A stretch of 15,815 nucleotides of DNA from Alphaproteobacteria bacterium (lineage in GTDB: Bacteria; Pseudomonadota; Alphaproteobacteria; Micropepsales; Micropepsaceae): assembly GCA_947373775.1 (NCBI GenBank), contig CANBZE010000012.1, forward strand, positions 1 through 15,815. Direction: 5' to 3'. Positions 7,028-13,257 of this stretch are shown piece by piece. The translations under genes and the position numbers were made by a program. The notes beneath the pieces are model-generated. The model searched no databases and was not told the DNA's origin. It worked only from the letters and a program-made list of their open reading frames with translations. Each line of letters starts with the position of its first letter. Positions within the stretch are counted from its first letter, which is position 1.

Positions 7028-7057
7028 GTCGAACAAGGGTCCGTCCACCTCCCTCCA

Positions 7058-7106
7058 TCCGCCAATAAAAAAGGCCCCGCAATTGGGGGCCTTTTTTATT
7101 GGCGGA
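7058..7106. terminator. Bidirectional terminator: 21-bp perfect inverted repeat overlapping the tRNA-Ser 3' end
   Basis: Positions 7058-7078 and 7086-7106 are exact reverse complements (21 bp) around a 7-nt spacer. The core is GGCCCC/GGGGCC flanked by six A's and six T's, so it can terminate transcription from either strand, including the tRNA on the minus strand. Unusually, the stem extends through ATTGGCGG into the tRNA: 7100-7106 holds CCA, the discriminator base and the first acceptor bases. Confidence 0.85.
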
Positions 7107-7189
7107 CAGAGAGGGATTCGAACCCTCGAACGGCTTTCACCGTTACACACTTTCCAGGCGTGCGCCTTCAACCACTCGGCCACCTGTCC
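7100..7189 (-). tRNA. tRNA-Ser(GGA), CCA encoded
   Basis: On the minus strand the acceptor stem GGACAGG (7183-7189) pairs with TCTGTCC (7104-7110, one G-U), followed by discriminator G and a genomically encoded CCA (7100-7102). The D arm is GCCGAGTGGTTGAAGGC. The anticodon stem-loop is CACGC-CTGGAAA-GTGTG with anticodon GGA (7153-7155 on plus), reading UCC/UCU. A long variable arm (AACGG...CCGTT) and T arm GAGGG-TTCGAAT-CCCTC make it a class II serine tRNA. It is about 90 nt including CCA. Confidence 0.97.
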
Positions 7190-7271
7190 GCACTGGAAAA
7201 GGGGGAATACACGGCCCGGTCCAAGGCCGCAAGGGCCGTCCAAGCCATTCCCGCAAAAGGCTTTTTGGCGC

Positions 7272-7694
7272 CTAATGATCCTCGTGCGGGATCACGCTCA
7301 TGTCGCGCCGCGCCGCAATGATCGAGATGGTGTAGCCCGCCACCACGTCGAACAGGCTCATGGCGGTGATGAAGAAGAAGGTCGAAGTCCCAAAACCCTT
7401 CAGCACCAGAAATTCCACCACCGCGCCCATGAAAGTCAGCACCGACAGGGCGTGATTGATGATCTCGCGACGGCCGGTGTTGGTCGCCTTGACGGTCTCG
7501 ATGAACAAAAGAGCCATGGCCGCCGCCACAAAGCCGTCGCCCAGGGTGATCTTCCACAGATCGCCCGACACCACCTTGATGCTGACCGCCTGGCCCAGCA
7601 GCGCGTTCACGTCATGGCCGGACGCACCGCCGCCGAACACCAGCAGGTTATAGGCGATGACCGCCAGCAAAATCATCGGAAAGGCGCGCAGCAT
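7272..7694 (-). CDS. Conserved-looking small integral membrane protein, function unknown
   Basis: 140 residues with about four hydrophobic segments (roughly 4-21, 50-68, 79-98 and 104-126) and a charged C-terminus 'ARRDMSVIPHEDH'. I do not recognise a family. ATG at 7694 is preceded by GAAAGGG, a good SD. It is the third gene of the minus-strand operon, 28 bp after the LAB_N gene, so it may take part in the same glycolipid pathway. The 82 bp between its stop and tRNA-Ser hold nothing I can identify. Confidence 0.8.
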   Translation of the reverse strand: MLRAFPMILLAVIAYNLLVFGGGASGHDVNALLGQAVSIKVVSGDLWKITLGDGFVAAAMALLFIETVKATNTGRREIINHALSVLTFMGAVVEFLVLKGFGTSTFFFITAMSLFDVVAGYTISIIAARRDMSVIPHEDH

Positions 7695-7722
7695 CGAATC
7701 CCTTTCAAGCCCCGCCAGACTA

Positions 7723-8034
7723 TCAGCCCGTGGTGCGGCGGTCGCGATAGATCATGTAGAGATTGCGAATATAGATCGGCAGCGGCAGCGCCTGGCCCAG
7801 CACCAGCGGCCAGGCCTGGATGTGCACCGCGTACAGGAACAGCACCACGCCGCCGGCGATGCTGGCATACCAGAAGGCGAGGGGGATGACGCTGTGGCCC
7901 GCCTTTTCGCTGTACCACCACTGGATCAGGAAGCGGATTCCGAACACTGCCTGGCCACCAAAGCCGATCGCCGTCCACAGCGTATCGTACGGGTTCGCCA
8001 TGGCGTTGGCATAGAGATGGTGAAGGAAGCTCAT
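7723..8034 (-). CDS. LAB_N (lipid-A-disaccharide synthase N-terminal domain) membrane protein
   Basis: 103 residues from ATG at 8034. 'GFGGQAVFGIRFLIQWWYSEK' followed by 'SVIPLAFWYASIAGG' is the signature of the LAB_N domain (PF07578): three short membrane helices found alone or fused to LpxB. Standalone copies commonly sit beside polyprenyl-phosphate glycosyltransferases and ArnT-like enzymes, as here; their precise role is unclear (a flippase or docking function is often supposed). The start follows the GT2 stop by 4 bp, with GAGG inside the GT2 end serving as SD. A longer in-frame extension upstream is shadow sequence inside the GT2 gene and was not used. Confidence 0.9.
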   Translation of the reverse strand: MSFLHHLYANAMANPYDTLWTAIGFGGQAVFGIRFLIQWWYSEKAGHSVIPLAFWYASIAGGVVLFLYAVHIQAWPLVLGQALPLPIYIRNLYMIYRDRRTTG

Positions 8035-8038
8035 CGAA

Positions 8039-8755
8039 TTACAATTCCTCGATATGGGCCCGGCCGCGATAGCGCCGCTGCAGCCAGCGCACGCCCAGAA
8101 GGTCATGCACGCTGACCAGCATGCGGCCGAAGTTGGTGTATTTGGATGCACCCGTCAGGCGCGGGCGGTGGTTGACCGGCGCATAGGCGACTTTCCAGCC
8201 CTCGCGCTGCACCAGCGCGATCAAGAAGCGGTGCATGTGATCGAAATAGGGAAGCGCCAGGAAGGCGTCGCGGCGGAACGCCTTCAGCCCGCAGCCGGTA
8301 TCGCTGGCGCCGTCGCCCAGCATGAAATTGCGGAAACGGTTGCCCAGGCGCGAAGCGATACGGCGGCTGGCGGTGTCCTTGCGCTTGACCCGCACCCCCG
8401 AAACCATGCCCAGCGCCGGATCGGCACGCAGCAGGGCCAGCAGCTTGGGAATGTCGGCGGGATCGTTCTGGCCGTCGCCGTCCAGGGTGATGATGGTGTC
8501 GCCCCGCGCCGCGGCCACGCCGCTGCGGATGCCCCGGCTCTGGCCCAAATTGCGGTCATGGCGCAGGACCCGAAGCTGGGGCAGTTCGGCCTTCAGGGCC
8601 GCCAGCGCCTGGGCGGTGCCGTCGGTCGAGCCGTCATCGACAAAGATGATCTCATGGGCCTCGCCGGCCAGCCCGGCGGCAATCTCGCGGGCCAGGGGGG
8701 CGACATTGCCCGCCTCGTCCTTCACCGGGATCACAGCGGAAACCGCGACCGACAT
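8039..8755 (-). CDS. GT2 polyprenyl-phosphate glycosyltransferase (DPM1/ArnC-like, soluble form)
   Basis: 238 residues from ATG at 8755. GT-A motifs: 'SAVIPVKDEAGNV' at the N-terminus, 'IIFVDDGSTDGT' (37-47) for nucleotide binding, 'ITLDGDGQNDP' (D92-x-D94) for metal, and 'DTGCGLKAFRRDAF' and 'RPRLTGASKY' further on, typical of dolichyl-phosphate-mannose-synthase relatives. It has no C-terminal membrane helices, unlike ArnC. It would load a sugar onto undecaprenyl phosphate at the cytoplasmic face. The neighbouring LAB_N protein and the divergent ArnT-like transferase support this. An upstream extension to 8836 gives a non-conserved, low-quality N-terminus; AAAAGG lies just before the chosen ATG. 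It is the first gene of the minus-strand operon. Confidence 0.9.
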   Translation of the reverse strand: MSVAVSAVIPVKDEAGNVAPLAREIAAGLAGEAHEIIFVDDGSTDGTAQALAALKAELPQLRVLRHDRNLGQSRGIRSGVAAARGDTIITLDGDGQNDPADIPKLLALLRADPALGMVSGVRVKRKDTASRRIASRLGNRFRNFMLGDGASDTGCGLKAFRRDAFLALPYFDHMHRFLIALVQREGWKVAYAPVNHRPRLTGASKYTNFGRMLVSVHDLLGVRWLQRRYRGRAHIEEL

Positions 8756-8810
8756 GCCTTTTGAGCCCCTTGCAGACCTTGGAAAGGGGGCCTTATACCC
8801 GCCCCGGTCT

Positions 8811-8839
8811 TTGCAACATAGAGGCGGGACCGACATAGT
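8811..8839 (+). promoter_or_regulatory. Candidate sigma-70-type promoter for the ArnT-like gene
   Basis: TTGCAA (8811-8816) and CATAGT (8834-8839) are separated by 17 bp, each matching consensus at 4 of 6 positions. Transcription would then begin within a base or two of the ATG at 8848, which fits the absence of any SD and would make the message leaderless. On the other strand TATAAG (8792-8797) could be the -10 of the GT2 operon. This rests on sequence resemblance only. Confidence 0.3.
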
Positions 8840-8847
8840 TCCCTGGC

Positions 8848-10614
8848 ATGACCGACTCGGAAGTCACGGATATTTCGGAGGAAATCCCGGCGGAAAGCCC
8901 GGCTTTGGCGGAGCCGCCCGCGCTGCCCCGCTGGCTGGCCGTGCTGGCCCGCCGCCCCAAGACCCTGCTGGCCGTCCTGGGGCTGCTGCTTTGGCTGCCC
9001 GGCATCCTGAGCCTGCCGGCGCTGGACCGGGATGAAAGCCGCTTTGCCCAGTCCTCCCGCCAGATGGTGGAAAGCGGCAACTGGGTGGATATCCGCTTCG
9101 GCCATGTCCCCCGCTACAAGAAACCGGTGGGGATCTACTGGTTGCAGACCGCCGCCACCAAGCTGGTGGGCATGGGCACCGACAATCGCATCTGGACCTA
9201 TCGCTTGCCGTCGCTGCTGGGCGCCATCGCGGCCGCGTGGGCGACGGTGTGGGTCGCCGCCGCCGTCACCAGCGCGGAAGGTGCGCTGCTGGCGGGCCTG
9301 TTGATGCTGGGTTCGGTACTGCTGACGGCGGAAGCCACCATTGCCACCACCGATGCGGTGCTGCTGGCCTGCGTGCTGGCGGTGCAGGGCGTGCTGCTGC
9401 GGCTGTACCGGGCCGCGCGCGATCCGGATGTGGCCGCGCCTGCGGGCCGGATGATCCTGTTGGGATGGGCCGCCGCCGCCGGTATCCTGGTCAAGTTTCC
9501 GGTGGTGCCCGGCGTGGCGCTGGTCACCATCATCGGGCTGGGCGGCTGGGACCTGTGGCTGCGGCGCAAATCGCGCGAACCGGGCGCGCTGGACTGGGTG
9601 AAGGCCACGCGGCCGGTGCGGGGTGTGATCCTGCTGCTGCTGCTGATCCTGCCCTGGCTGATCGCCATCACCATCCAGAGCCAGGGCGAATTCCTGGAAC
9701 AGTCGCTGGGCAATGATTTCGCCGGCAAGCTGGCGGGCGGACAGGAAAGCCACGGCATGCTGCCGGGCTATTACCTGTTGCTGTCGGCGGCGAGTTTCTT
9801 TCCCGCCATCCTGTTCGTGGCGCCGGGCCTCGCGCTGGGCATCGCGCGGCGCGATGAACCGGGCATCCGTTTTCTGCTGGCCTGGGCCGGCGCCTGGTGG
9901 CTGGTCGTCGAGGCGGTGCCCACCAAGCTGCCGCACTATGTCCTGTCGTCATATCCCGCATTGGCCATCCTGGCCGCGATGTTCGTGCTGGATCCGCGCC
10001 CGGTTCGCTTCCTGACGGCGGCGCGCTGGATCGGAATTGTTCAGTTCGTGATCGGTGCAGGACTGCTGACTGCTGCGCTATTGCTGGCGCCGCATTATTT
10101 CGGCGGCGCAATGCAGTGGCCGCTGCTGGTGCTGGCCGGTATGGGCGCATCCCTGGCGCTGGCGGCGCTGGTGCTGGCACTGCTGCGAAAATCGGCGCTG
10201 GCGGTGATGCTGTCGCTGCTTGCCATGCTGGTGTTCGTGCCCATGCTGACCGCTTACGTCGGCCCGCGTCTGGATCAGCTCTGGATCACGCAGCGCCTCA
10301 AGCCGCTGGCCGATGCCGCGTACCAGCCGGGCGATCCGCCGCCGGCGCTGGCCGGTTATCAGGAGCCCAGCATGGTCTTTACGTTCGGCAAGGATGTGGT
10401 GCTCACCGATGGGGCAGGGGCCGCCGACGCGGGCGCCAAGTCCGGCGGCCTGGCGCTGGTGGAGGACGAGGCGGTGGGGGATTTCCTGGCCCGGCTGGCC
10501 GAGCTGCAGGCCGACGCCTCACGGATAGGCGAAGTCTCCGGCTTCAATTATTCGCGGGGGCGCAAGATGCATGTGACCTTGTACCGGGTCGCCCACCAGC
10601 GCGATCTGCATTAG
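8848..10614 (+). CDS. ArnT/PMT-like glycosyltransferase (GT-C fold, GT83/GT39 type)
   Basis: 588 residues, usual for the ArnT family. A short acidic cytoplasmic N-terminus is followed by a first membrane helix (about 39-56). The first periplasmic loop has 'LDRDESRFAQSSRQM' (D60, D62, E63) and 'RYKKPVGIYWLQ', the catalytic acidic motif and the 'RY.KPP.YYWL' element of lipid-linked sugar transferases. Many further hydrophobic segments run to about residue 470, then a soluble C-terminal part. It would transfer a sugar from undecaprenyl phosphate to lipid A, another glycolipid or protein on the periplasmic side. It is divergent from the GT2/LAB_N operon, which probably makes its donor. The PLP enzyme follows after 9 bp. 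The true acceptor and sugar cannot be read from sequence. Confidence 0.9.
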   Translation: MTDSEVTDISEEIPAESPALAEPPALPRWLAVLARRPKTLLAVLGLLLWLPGILSLPALDRDESRFAQSSRQMVESGNWVDIRFGHVPRYKKPVGIYWLQTAATKLVGMGTDNRIWTYRLPSLLGAIAAAWATVWVAAAVTSAEGALLAGLLMLGSVLLTAEATIATTDAVLLACVLAVQGVLLRLYRAARDPDVAAPAGRMILLGWAAAAGILVKFPVVPGVALVTIIGLGGWDLWLRRKSREPGALDWVKATRPVRGVILLLLLILPWLIAITIQSQGEFLEQSLGNDFAGKLAGGQESHGMLPGYYLLLSAASFFPAILFVAPGLALGIARRDEPGIRFLLAWAGAWWLVVEAVPTKLPHYVLSSYPALAILAAMFVLDPRPVRFLTAARWIGIVQFVIGAGLLTAALLLAPHYFGGAMQWPLLVLAGMGASLALAALVLALLRKSALAVMLSLLAMLVFVPMLTAYVGPRLDQLWITQRLKPLADAAYQPGDPPPALAGYQEPSMVFTFGKDVVLTDGAGAADAGAKSGGLALVEDEAVGDFLARLAELQADASRIGEVSGFNYSRGRKMHVTLYRVAHQRDLH

Positions 10615-10623
10615 CCTTCGCCC

Positions 10624-11583
10624 ATGATCCCGACCTTCGAAGATGTCAAAGCCGCCGCCGCCCGCATCGCGCCGCACGCGGTGCGCACACCGCTGGTGGA
10701 ATCCCCGGCGCTAAATGCCCGCACCGGCGGGCACATTTTTCTCAAGCTGGAAAATTTACAGCGCACCGGTTCGTTCAAGTTTCGCGGCGCCTGCAACCGG
10801 CTGGCGATGATTCCCCAAAGCGCCCGCGCCAACGGCGTGGTGGCCTTTTCCTCCGGCAACCATGCCCAGGGCGTGGCGGCGGCGGCGCAATTGTTCGGCA
10901 TGCCGGCGGTGATCGTGATGCCCGCCGATGCGCCCCGTCCCAAGATCGAGGGCACGCGGGCTTATGGTGCGACCATCGTGACCTATGACCGGGTGCGTGA
11001 TGACCGCGAGGCCATTGCCGCAAGGATATGTGCCGAGCGCCAGGCGGTGCTGGTCAAGCCGTTTGACGATGCCGGCATCATTGCGGGGCAGGGAACGGCG
11101 GGTTTGGAAATCGCCGAGGATGCGGCTCGCTTCGGCGTCACCCTGGACGAAGTGCTGGCGCCCTGCAGCGGCGGCGGACTGGTCAGCGGCGTGGCGCTGG
11201 GCCTGAAAGGTTCCGGCGTGACGGCAAAGGTTCACAGCGTGGAGCCGGAAAATTTCGACGGCATGAAACGCTCGCTGGAAGCGGGCGCGCGGGTCAAGGC
11301 GCCGGGCGGCGCGCTGTCCATCGCCGACGCCCTGATGGCGCCGATCCCGGGCGAAATCGTGTTCGAACTGGCCAAAGGCCTGCTGGCGCCGGGCCTGGCG
11401 GTCAGCGATGCCGAGCTGGAAGACGCCATGGATTTTGCCGCGAGGGAGTTGAAGCTGCTGGTGGAACCGGGCGGGGCGGCGGCGCTGGCCGCTATTCTGG
11501 CCGGGAAAATCGGCGTCCGCGGCCGCACCGTGGCGCTGGTCCTGTCCGGCGGCAACGCCGACTTCGCCGTCAACCTTCGTTAA
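10624..11583 (+). CDS. PLP-dependent threonine/serine dehydratase-like enzyme (fold type II)
   Basis: 319 residues. Schiff-base lysine K52 lies in 'RTGSFKFRGA', 'SSGNHAQG' (76-83) is the substrate carboxylate loop, 'SGGGLVSG' (182-189) binds the PLP phosphate, and 'LSGGNAD' is near the C-terminus. There is no C-terminal ACT/regulatory domain, so it resembles the catabolic threonine dehydratase / serine racemase / hydroxyaspartate ammonia-lyase group more than biosynthetic IlvA. The expected reaction is deamination of L-Ser or L-Thr to a 2-keto acid; exact specificity is open. ATG at 10624 lacks an SD and sits 9 bp after the ArnT-like gene, suggesting readthrough transcription. Confidence 0.9.
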   Translation: MIPTFEDVKAAAARIAPHAVRTPLVESPALNARTGGHIFLKLENLQRTGSFKFRGACNRLAMIPQSARANGVVAFSSGNHAQGVAAAAQLFGMPAVIVMPADAPRPKIEGTRAYGATIVTYDRVRDDREAIAARICAERQAVLVKPFDDAGIIAGQGTAGLEIAEDAARFGVTLDEVLAPCSGGGLVSGVALGLKGSGVTAKVHSVEPENFDGMKRSLEAGARVKAPGGALSIADALMAPIPGEIVFELAKGLLAPGLAVSDAELEDAMDFAARELKLLVEPGGAAALAAILAGKIGVRGRTVALVLSGGNADFAVNLR

Positions 11584-11672
11584 GCCGTTTACCACACGGC
11601 CATCGTTTGGTTGGCTAGTGCTGCGCGCAGGCGCAAGGCTTGCGGCGAAACCCCGCAGTCAAAGTTAATGCC

Positions 11673-12161
11673 ATGAGCAACCTGATCCGCTGGCGCGACG
11701 ATCATCACATGCTGCCGCTGGTGCTGGCCGCCTCCTTTGTGCTGGTCGTGGCCATCGGCGCCGCGGTGATCTGGTCGCGCGACGTGGCGATCCCCGCAGA
11801 TGAACGCATCGCCTCGCTGTCCGCGGTGCAGGCCCCGTTCGAGCAGGTGAAGGTCGGCCAGACCTCCCAGTCGGAACTGACCGGGCTGGGCCTGGATGCC
11901 AATCACTACAAGACGCAGACCCTGTCGGGCCTGGGCGTACAGGAATATTTCATGCCCAGGACCACCACCGAGTTCGACCAGATGGACCCGGCGTTGCGCT
12001 CCTGCTTCGAGAATGTCGACCGCTGCCGTGCGGTGGTGTTCCCGCTGGCCCCCGGGAACGGCGGCTTCATGAGCGCCAATGCCGCGCCGCGCGAGAAGGG
12101 CCGCATGGTCTTCCTGCTGCGCAATGGCAAGGTGGCGTACAAGTCGATCGACGGCGTCTAG
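11673..12161 (+). CDS. Unknown protein with single N-terminal membrane anchor
   Basis: 162 residues from ATG at 11673 (MSNLIRWRDD). A single hydrophobic helix spans about 13-34; the rest would lie in the periplasm, with two cysteines (C111, C118) in 'RSCFENVDRCRAVVFPL' that could form a disulfide, and a C-terminal 'GRMVFLLRNGKVAYKSIDGV' that looks like the end of a beta-rich domain. I do not recognise a family. An upstream TTG (11640) would add 11 non-conserved-looking residues. The 89 bp upstream show a weak GCCGT/ACGGC hairpin just after the PLP enzyme stop and no clear promoter. Confidence 0.75.
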   Translation: MSNLIRWRDDHHMLPLVLAASFVLVVAIGAAVIWSRDVAIPADERIASLSAVQAPFEQVKVGQTSQSELTGLGLDANHYKTQTLSGLGVQEYFMPRTTTEFDQMDPALRSCFENVDRCRAVVFPLAPGNGGFMSANAAPREKGRMVFLLRNGKVAYKSIDGV

Positions 12162-12172
12162 GCCACTTGTCA

Positions 12173-12190
12173 TTCCCGCGTCAGCGGGAA
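12173..12190. repeat. TTCCCGC-gtca-GCGGGAA palindrome
   Basis: A 7-bp perfect stem with a 4-nt loop, 11 bases after the stop of the membrane-anchored protein gene. 'CATTCCCGC...GCGGGAA' is a common interspersed repeat type in many proteobacteria. Without a T-run it is a weak terminator at best. Confidence 0.7.
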
Positions 12191-12205
12191 CCCAACTTCA
12201 TCATC

Positions 12206-12246
12206 GGTGCCGGAAGCGGCCTTTGGCCGCTAAGGCGGGTGGCACC
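12206..12246. repeat. Two-tier palindrome (GGTGCC...AGCGGCC-ttt-GGCCGCT...GGCACC)
   Basis: The inner 7-bp stem 12215-12221/12225-12231 with a 3-nt loop is enclosed by an outer 6-bp stem 12206-12211/12241-12246. It overlaps the beginning of the first duplicated unit. Confidence 0.6.
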
Positions 12247-12273
12247 AATAACGCCGCGCTTCTCGCGCCCGGC

Positions 12274-12303
12274 AATGTCCGCTTTGCGCCAAAAGCGGTC
12301 ATT
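12274..12303. repeat. AATGtCCGCTTT...AAAGCGGtCATT interspersed palindrome
   Basis: A 12-position stem with one T-T mismatch and a 6-nt loop. Translated, it yields the 'MSAL.QKR' / 'MTAFGAKRT' peptides that are spuriously annotated many times in alphaproteobacterial genomes, which points to a widespread short interspersed repeat. Family membership is from memory, not a search. Confidence 0.6.
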
Positions 12304-12384
12304 CGCGCAGCTATCTGAGACGGCTGAGCAGGAAGCGGCCGTGAGGCACGACCGACGGCGCTTAGCGACAGCGTAGCGGCGCGG

Positions 12385-12411
12385 TCAAATCGATCCAGCG
12401 GATCGATTTGA
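12385..12411. repeat. 12-bp perfect hairpin, TCAAATCGATCC-agc
   Basis: TCAAATCGATCC (12385-12396) pairs exactly with 12400-12411 across a 3-nt loop. It is followed shortly by TGTCGAAC, as is the hairpin at 7006-7027 near tRNA-Ser. Confidence 0.75.
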
Positions 12412-12457
12412 GTGTCGAACGCCACGAGTTTGGGCGAGGGGCGGCCGCTAAGGCCGG

Positions 12458-12478
12458 CGCGGCGCCAATGGCGCCGCG
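12458..12478. repeat. CGCGGCGCC-aat-GGCGCCGCG perfect hairpin
   Basis: A 9-bp perfect GC stem with a 3-nt loop, inside the second duplicated unit. The corresponding place in the first unit (around 12241-12258) has lost the symmetry. Confidence 0.7.
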
Positions 12479-12556
12479 ATTCTCGCGCCCGTTCGTCCGC
12501 TGTCGCGAATGCGGTGTTTTCGTATTTGAGCTTGCTGCCGTTCCGGCCCCGCAGCC

Positions 12557-12580
12557 GTCGGTCGCTAGGACGCGACCGAC
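12557..12580. repeat. GTCGGTCGC-taggac-GCGACCGAC perfect hairpin
   Basis: A 9-bp perfect stem with a 6-nt loop. A related CGACCGACG string occurs about 224 bp earlier (near 12349), consistent with the direct-duplication spacing. Confidence 0.7.
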
Positions 12581-12591
12581 GTTCTGCACAT

Positions 12592-12613
12592 GCGGTGCTT
12601 TATTCTGCACCGC
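12592..12613. repeat. GCGGTGC...GCACCGC hairpin downstream of infC
   Basis: A 7-bp perfect stem with an 8-nt loop containing TTTATTCT, flanked by the direct repeat TTCTGCAC (12582-12589 and 12603-12610). It is the second hairpin met by transcription leaving infC. Confidence 0.55.
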
Positions 12614-12618
12614 CGGGC

Positions 12619-12652
12619 TTCTCGCGCCCGCGCTGTTAGCGCGGCGCGAGAA
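12619..12652 (-). terminator. Long hairpin spanning the infC stop codon
   Basis: 12619-12634 pairs with 12638-12652: 15 base pairs with one bulged base and a 3-nt loop. The infC TAA (12636-12638) lies in the loop, so the last IF-3 codons form one arm. No T-run follows on the minus strand, so it is more likely an mRNA 3'-end stabiliser or Rho-associated pause than a classical terminator. Confidence 0.5.
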
Positions 12653-13181
12653 CCATCATCATCTGCCGGCCTTCCATCTTCGGATACTGCTCCAGTTTCG
12701 CGAAGACTTCGGTGTCTTTCTGGACGCGGGTCAGCAGTTCCATGCCCAGATGCTGGTGGGCCATTTCGCGGCCGCGGAAGCGCAAGGTGACCTTGACCTT
12801 GTCGCCATCGTCGAAGAAACGCTTCATCGCGCGCATCTTCACGTCGTAATCGTGATCGTCGATGGTGGGGCGCATCTTGATCTCCTTGATCTCGATGACC
12901 TTCTGCTTCTTGCGGGCCTCGTTGGCCTTCTTCTGCTGTTCGTACTTGAACTTGCCATAGTCCATCAGCTTGCAGACGGGCGGCTTGTTGTCGGGAGAAA
13001 CCTCCACAACGTCGAAGCCTTTTTCCTCGCCCAGCGCCAATGCCTCATCCAGGCCGATCTCGCCATACTTGTGGCCGTCGTCGCCGATCAGGAAGATGCT
13101 CTTGGCGGTGATTTCGTCGTTGATGCGCGGTCCATCCTTGGCCGGCGGCGGGGCATTACCCTGAAAACGTCTGGGAACTAT
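12636..13181 (-). CDS. infC: Translation initiation factor IF-3 with non-canonical AUA start
   Basis: Encodes 181 residues: N-domain '[34 protein letters not shown]', '[29 protein letters not shown]', a basic linker, and C-domain '[26 protein letters not shown]...[13 protein letters not shown]'. IF-3 binds the 30S subunit and checks the start codon and initiator tRNA. The first standard start codon in frame is TTG at 13040, deep inside the conserved N-domain. Reading back, the frame stays open to ATA at 13181 (ATA-GTT-CCC-AGA), with AGGAGA a few bases upstream and an in-frame TAA at 13197-13199. ATA is therefore the start; E. coli infC uses AUU, and rare starts here let IF-3 repress its own translation. 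It lies 119 bp downstream of thrS. Confidence 0.95.
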   Translation of the reverse strand: MVPRRFQGNAPPPAKDGPRINDEITAKSIFLIGDDGHKYGEIGLDEALALGEEKGFDVVEVSPDNKPPVCKLMDYGKFKYEQQKKANEARKKQKVIEIKEIKMRPTIDDHDYDVKMRAMKRFFDDGDKVKVTLRFRGREMAHQHLGMELLTRVQKDTEVFAKLEQYPKMEGRQMMMVLAPR

Positions 13182-13215
13182 GACTCTCTCCTGTTGTTAC
13201 GACCGGACCGGCGGC

Positions 13216-13257
13216 AAAAAGCGACGGCTTCGCGAGGGATTTGGCCGGCCTCGCGAA
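13216..13257 (-). promoter_or_regulatory. Possible attenuator-like leader structure before infC
   Basis: In the thrS-infC spacer, 13229-13237 pairs perfectly with 13249-13257 (TTCGCGAGG/CCTCGCGAA, 11-nt loop). On the minus strand the distal arm overlaps a second small hairpin, GCGA (13230-13233 side) with TCGC (13221-13224 side), followed directly by TTTTT (13216-13220). The two cannot form together. This could be an intrinsic pause/terminator before infC or simply chance; the second stem is only 4 bp. Confidence 0.3.

Larger units (their letters stand above)
12162..12635. repeat. Palindrome-dense intergenic region (474 bp without a gene)
   Basis: This gap between two convergent genes contains at least seven hairpins, several perfect, and a diverged direct duplication: 12225-12284 and 12443-12500 align well (shared GGCCGCTAAGGC, then GC-rich CCAAT..CGCCGCG, then TTCTCGCGCCCG, then GTCCGCT). 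The string TTCTCGCGCCCG occurs three times (12260, 12480, 12619), the third inside the infC 3' hairpin. Open frames crossing it are composition artefacts. Individual elements are listed separately. Confidence 0.85.

Noticed and set aside
5983..7189. Complete integrative element at tRNA-Ser
   Set aside because: There is no integrase, and no direct repeat of the tRNA 3' end was seen elsewhere in the window. Only an inverted, partial resemblance next to the tRNA was found.
6890..7243. 117-codon minus-strand frame across tRNA-Ser
   Set aside because: It reads through the tRNA gene and its terminator and has no family resemblance.
8731..9936. 401-codon minus-strand frame opposite the ArnT-like gene
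   Set aside because: It is rich in Q/H/R/G, a composition typical of antisense frames, and conflicts with the clear GT-C transferase.
12201..12425. Small frames in the repeat region giving 'MSALRQKRSF' or 'MTAFGAKRTL' peptides
   Set aside because: These come from the AATGtCCGCTTT palindrome, an interspersed repeat often mis-annotated as a protein. No SD and no constraint is visible.
12162..12635. CRISPR array or integron attC cluster
   Set aside because: The repeats are not regularly spaced identical units with unique spacers, the two long copies are diverged, and there is no cas gene, integrase or attC core-site pattern.
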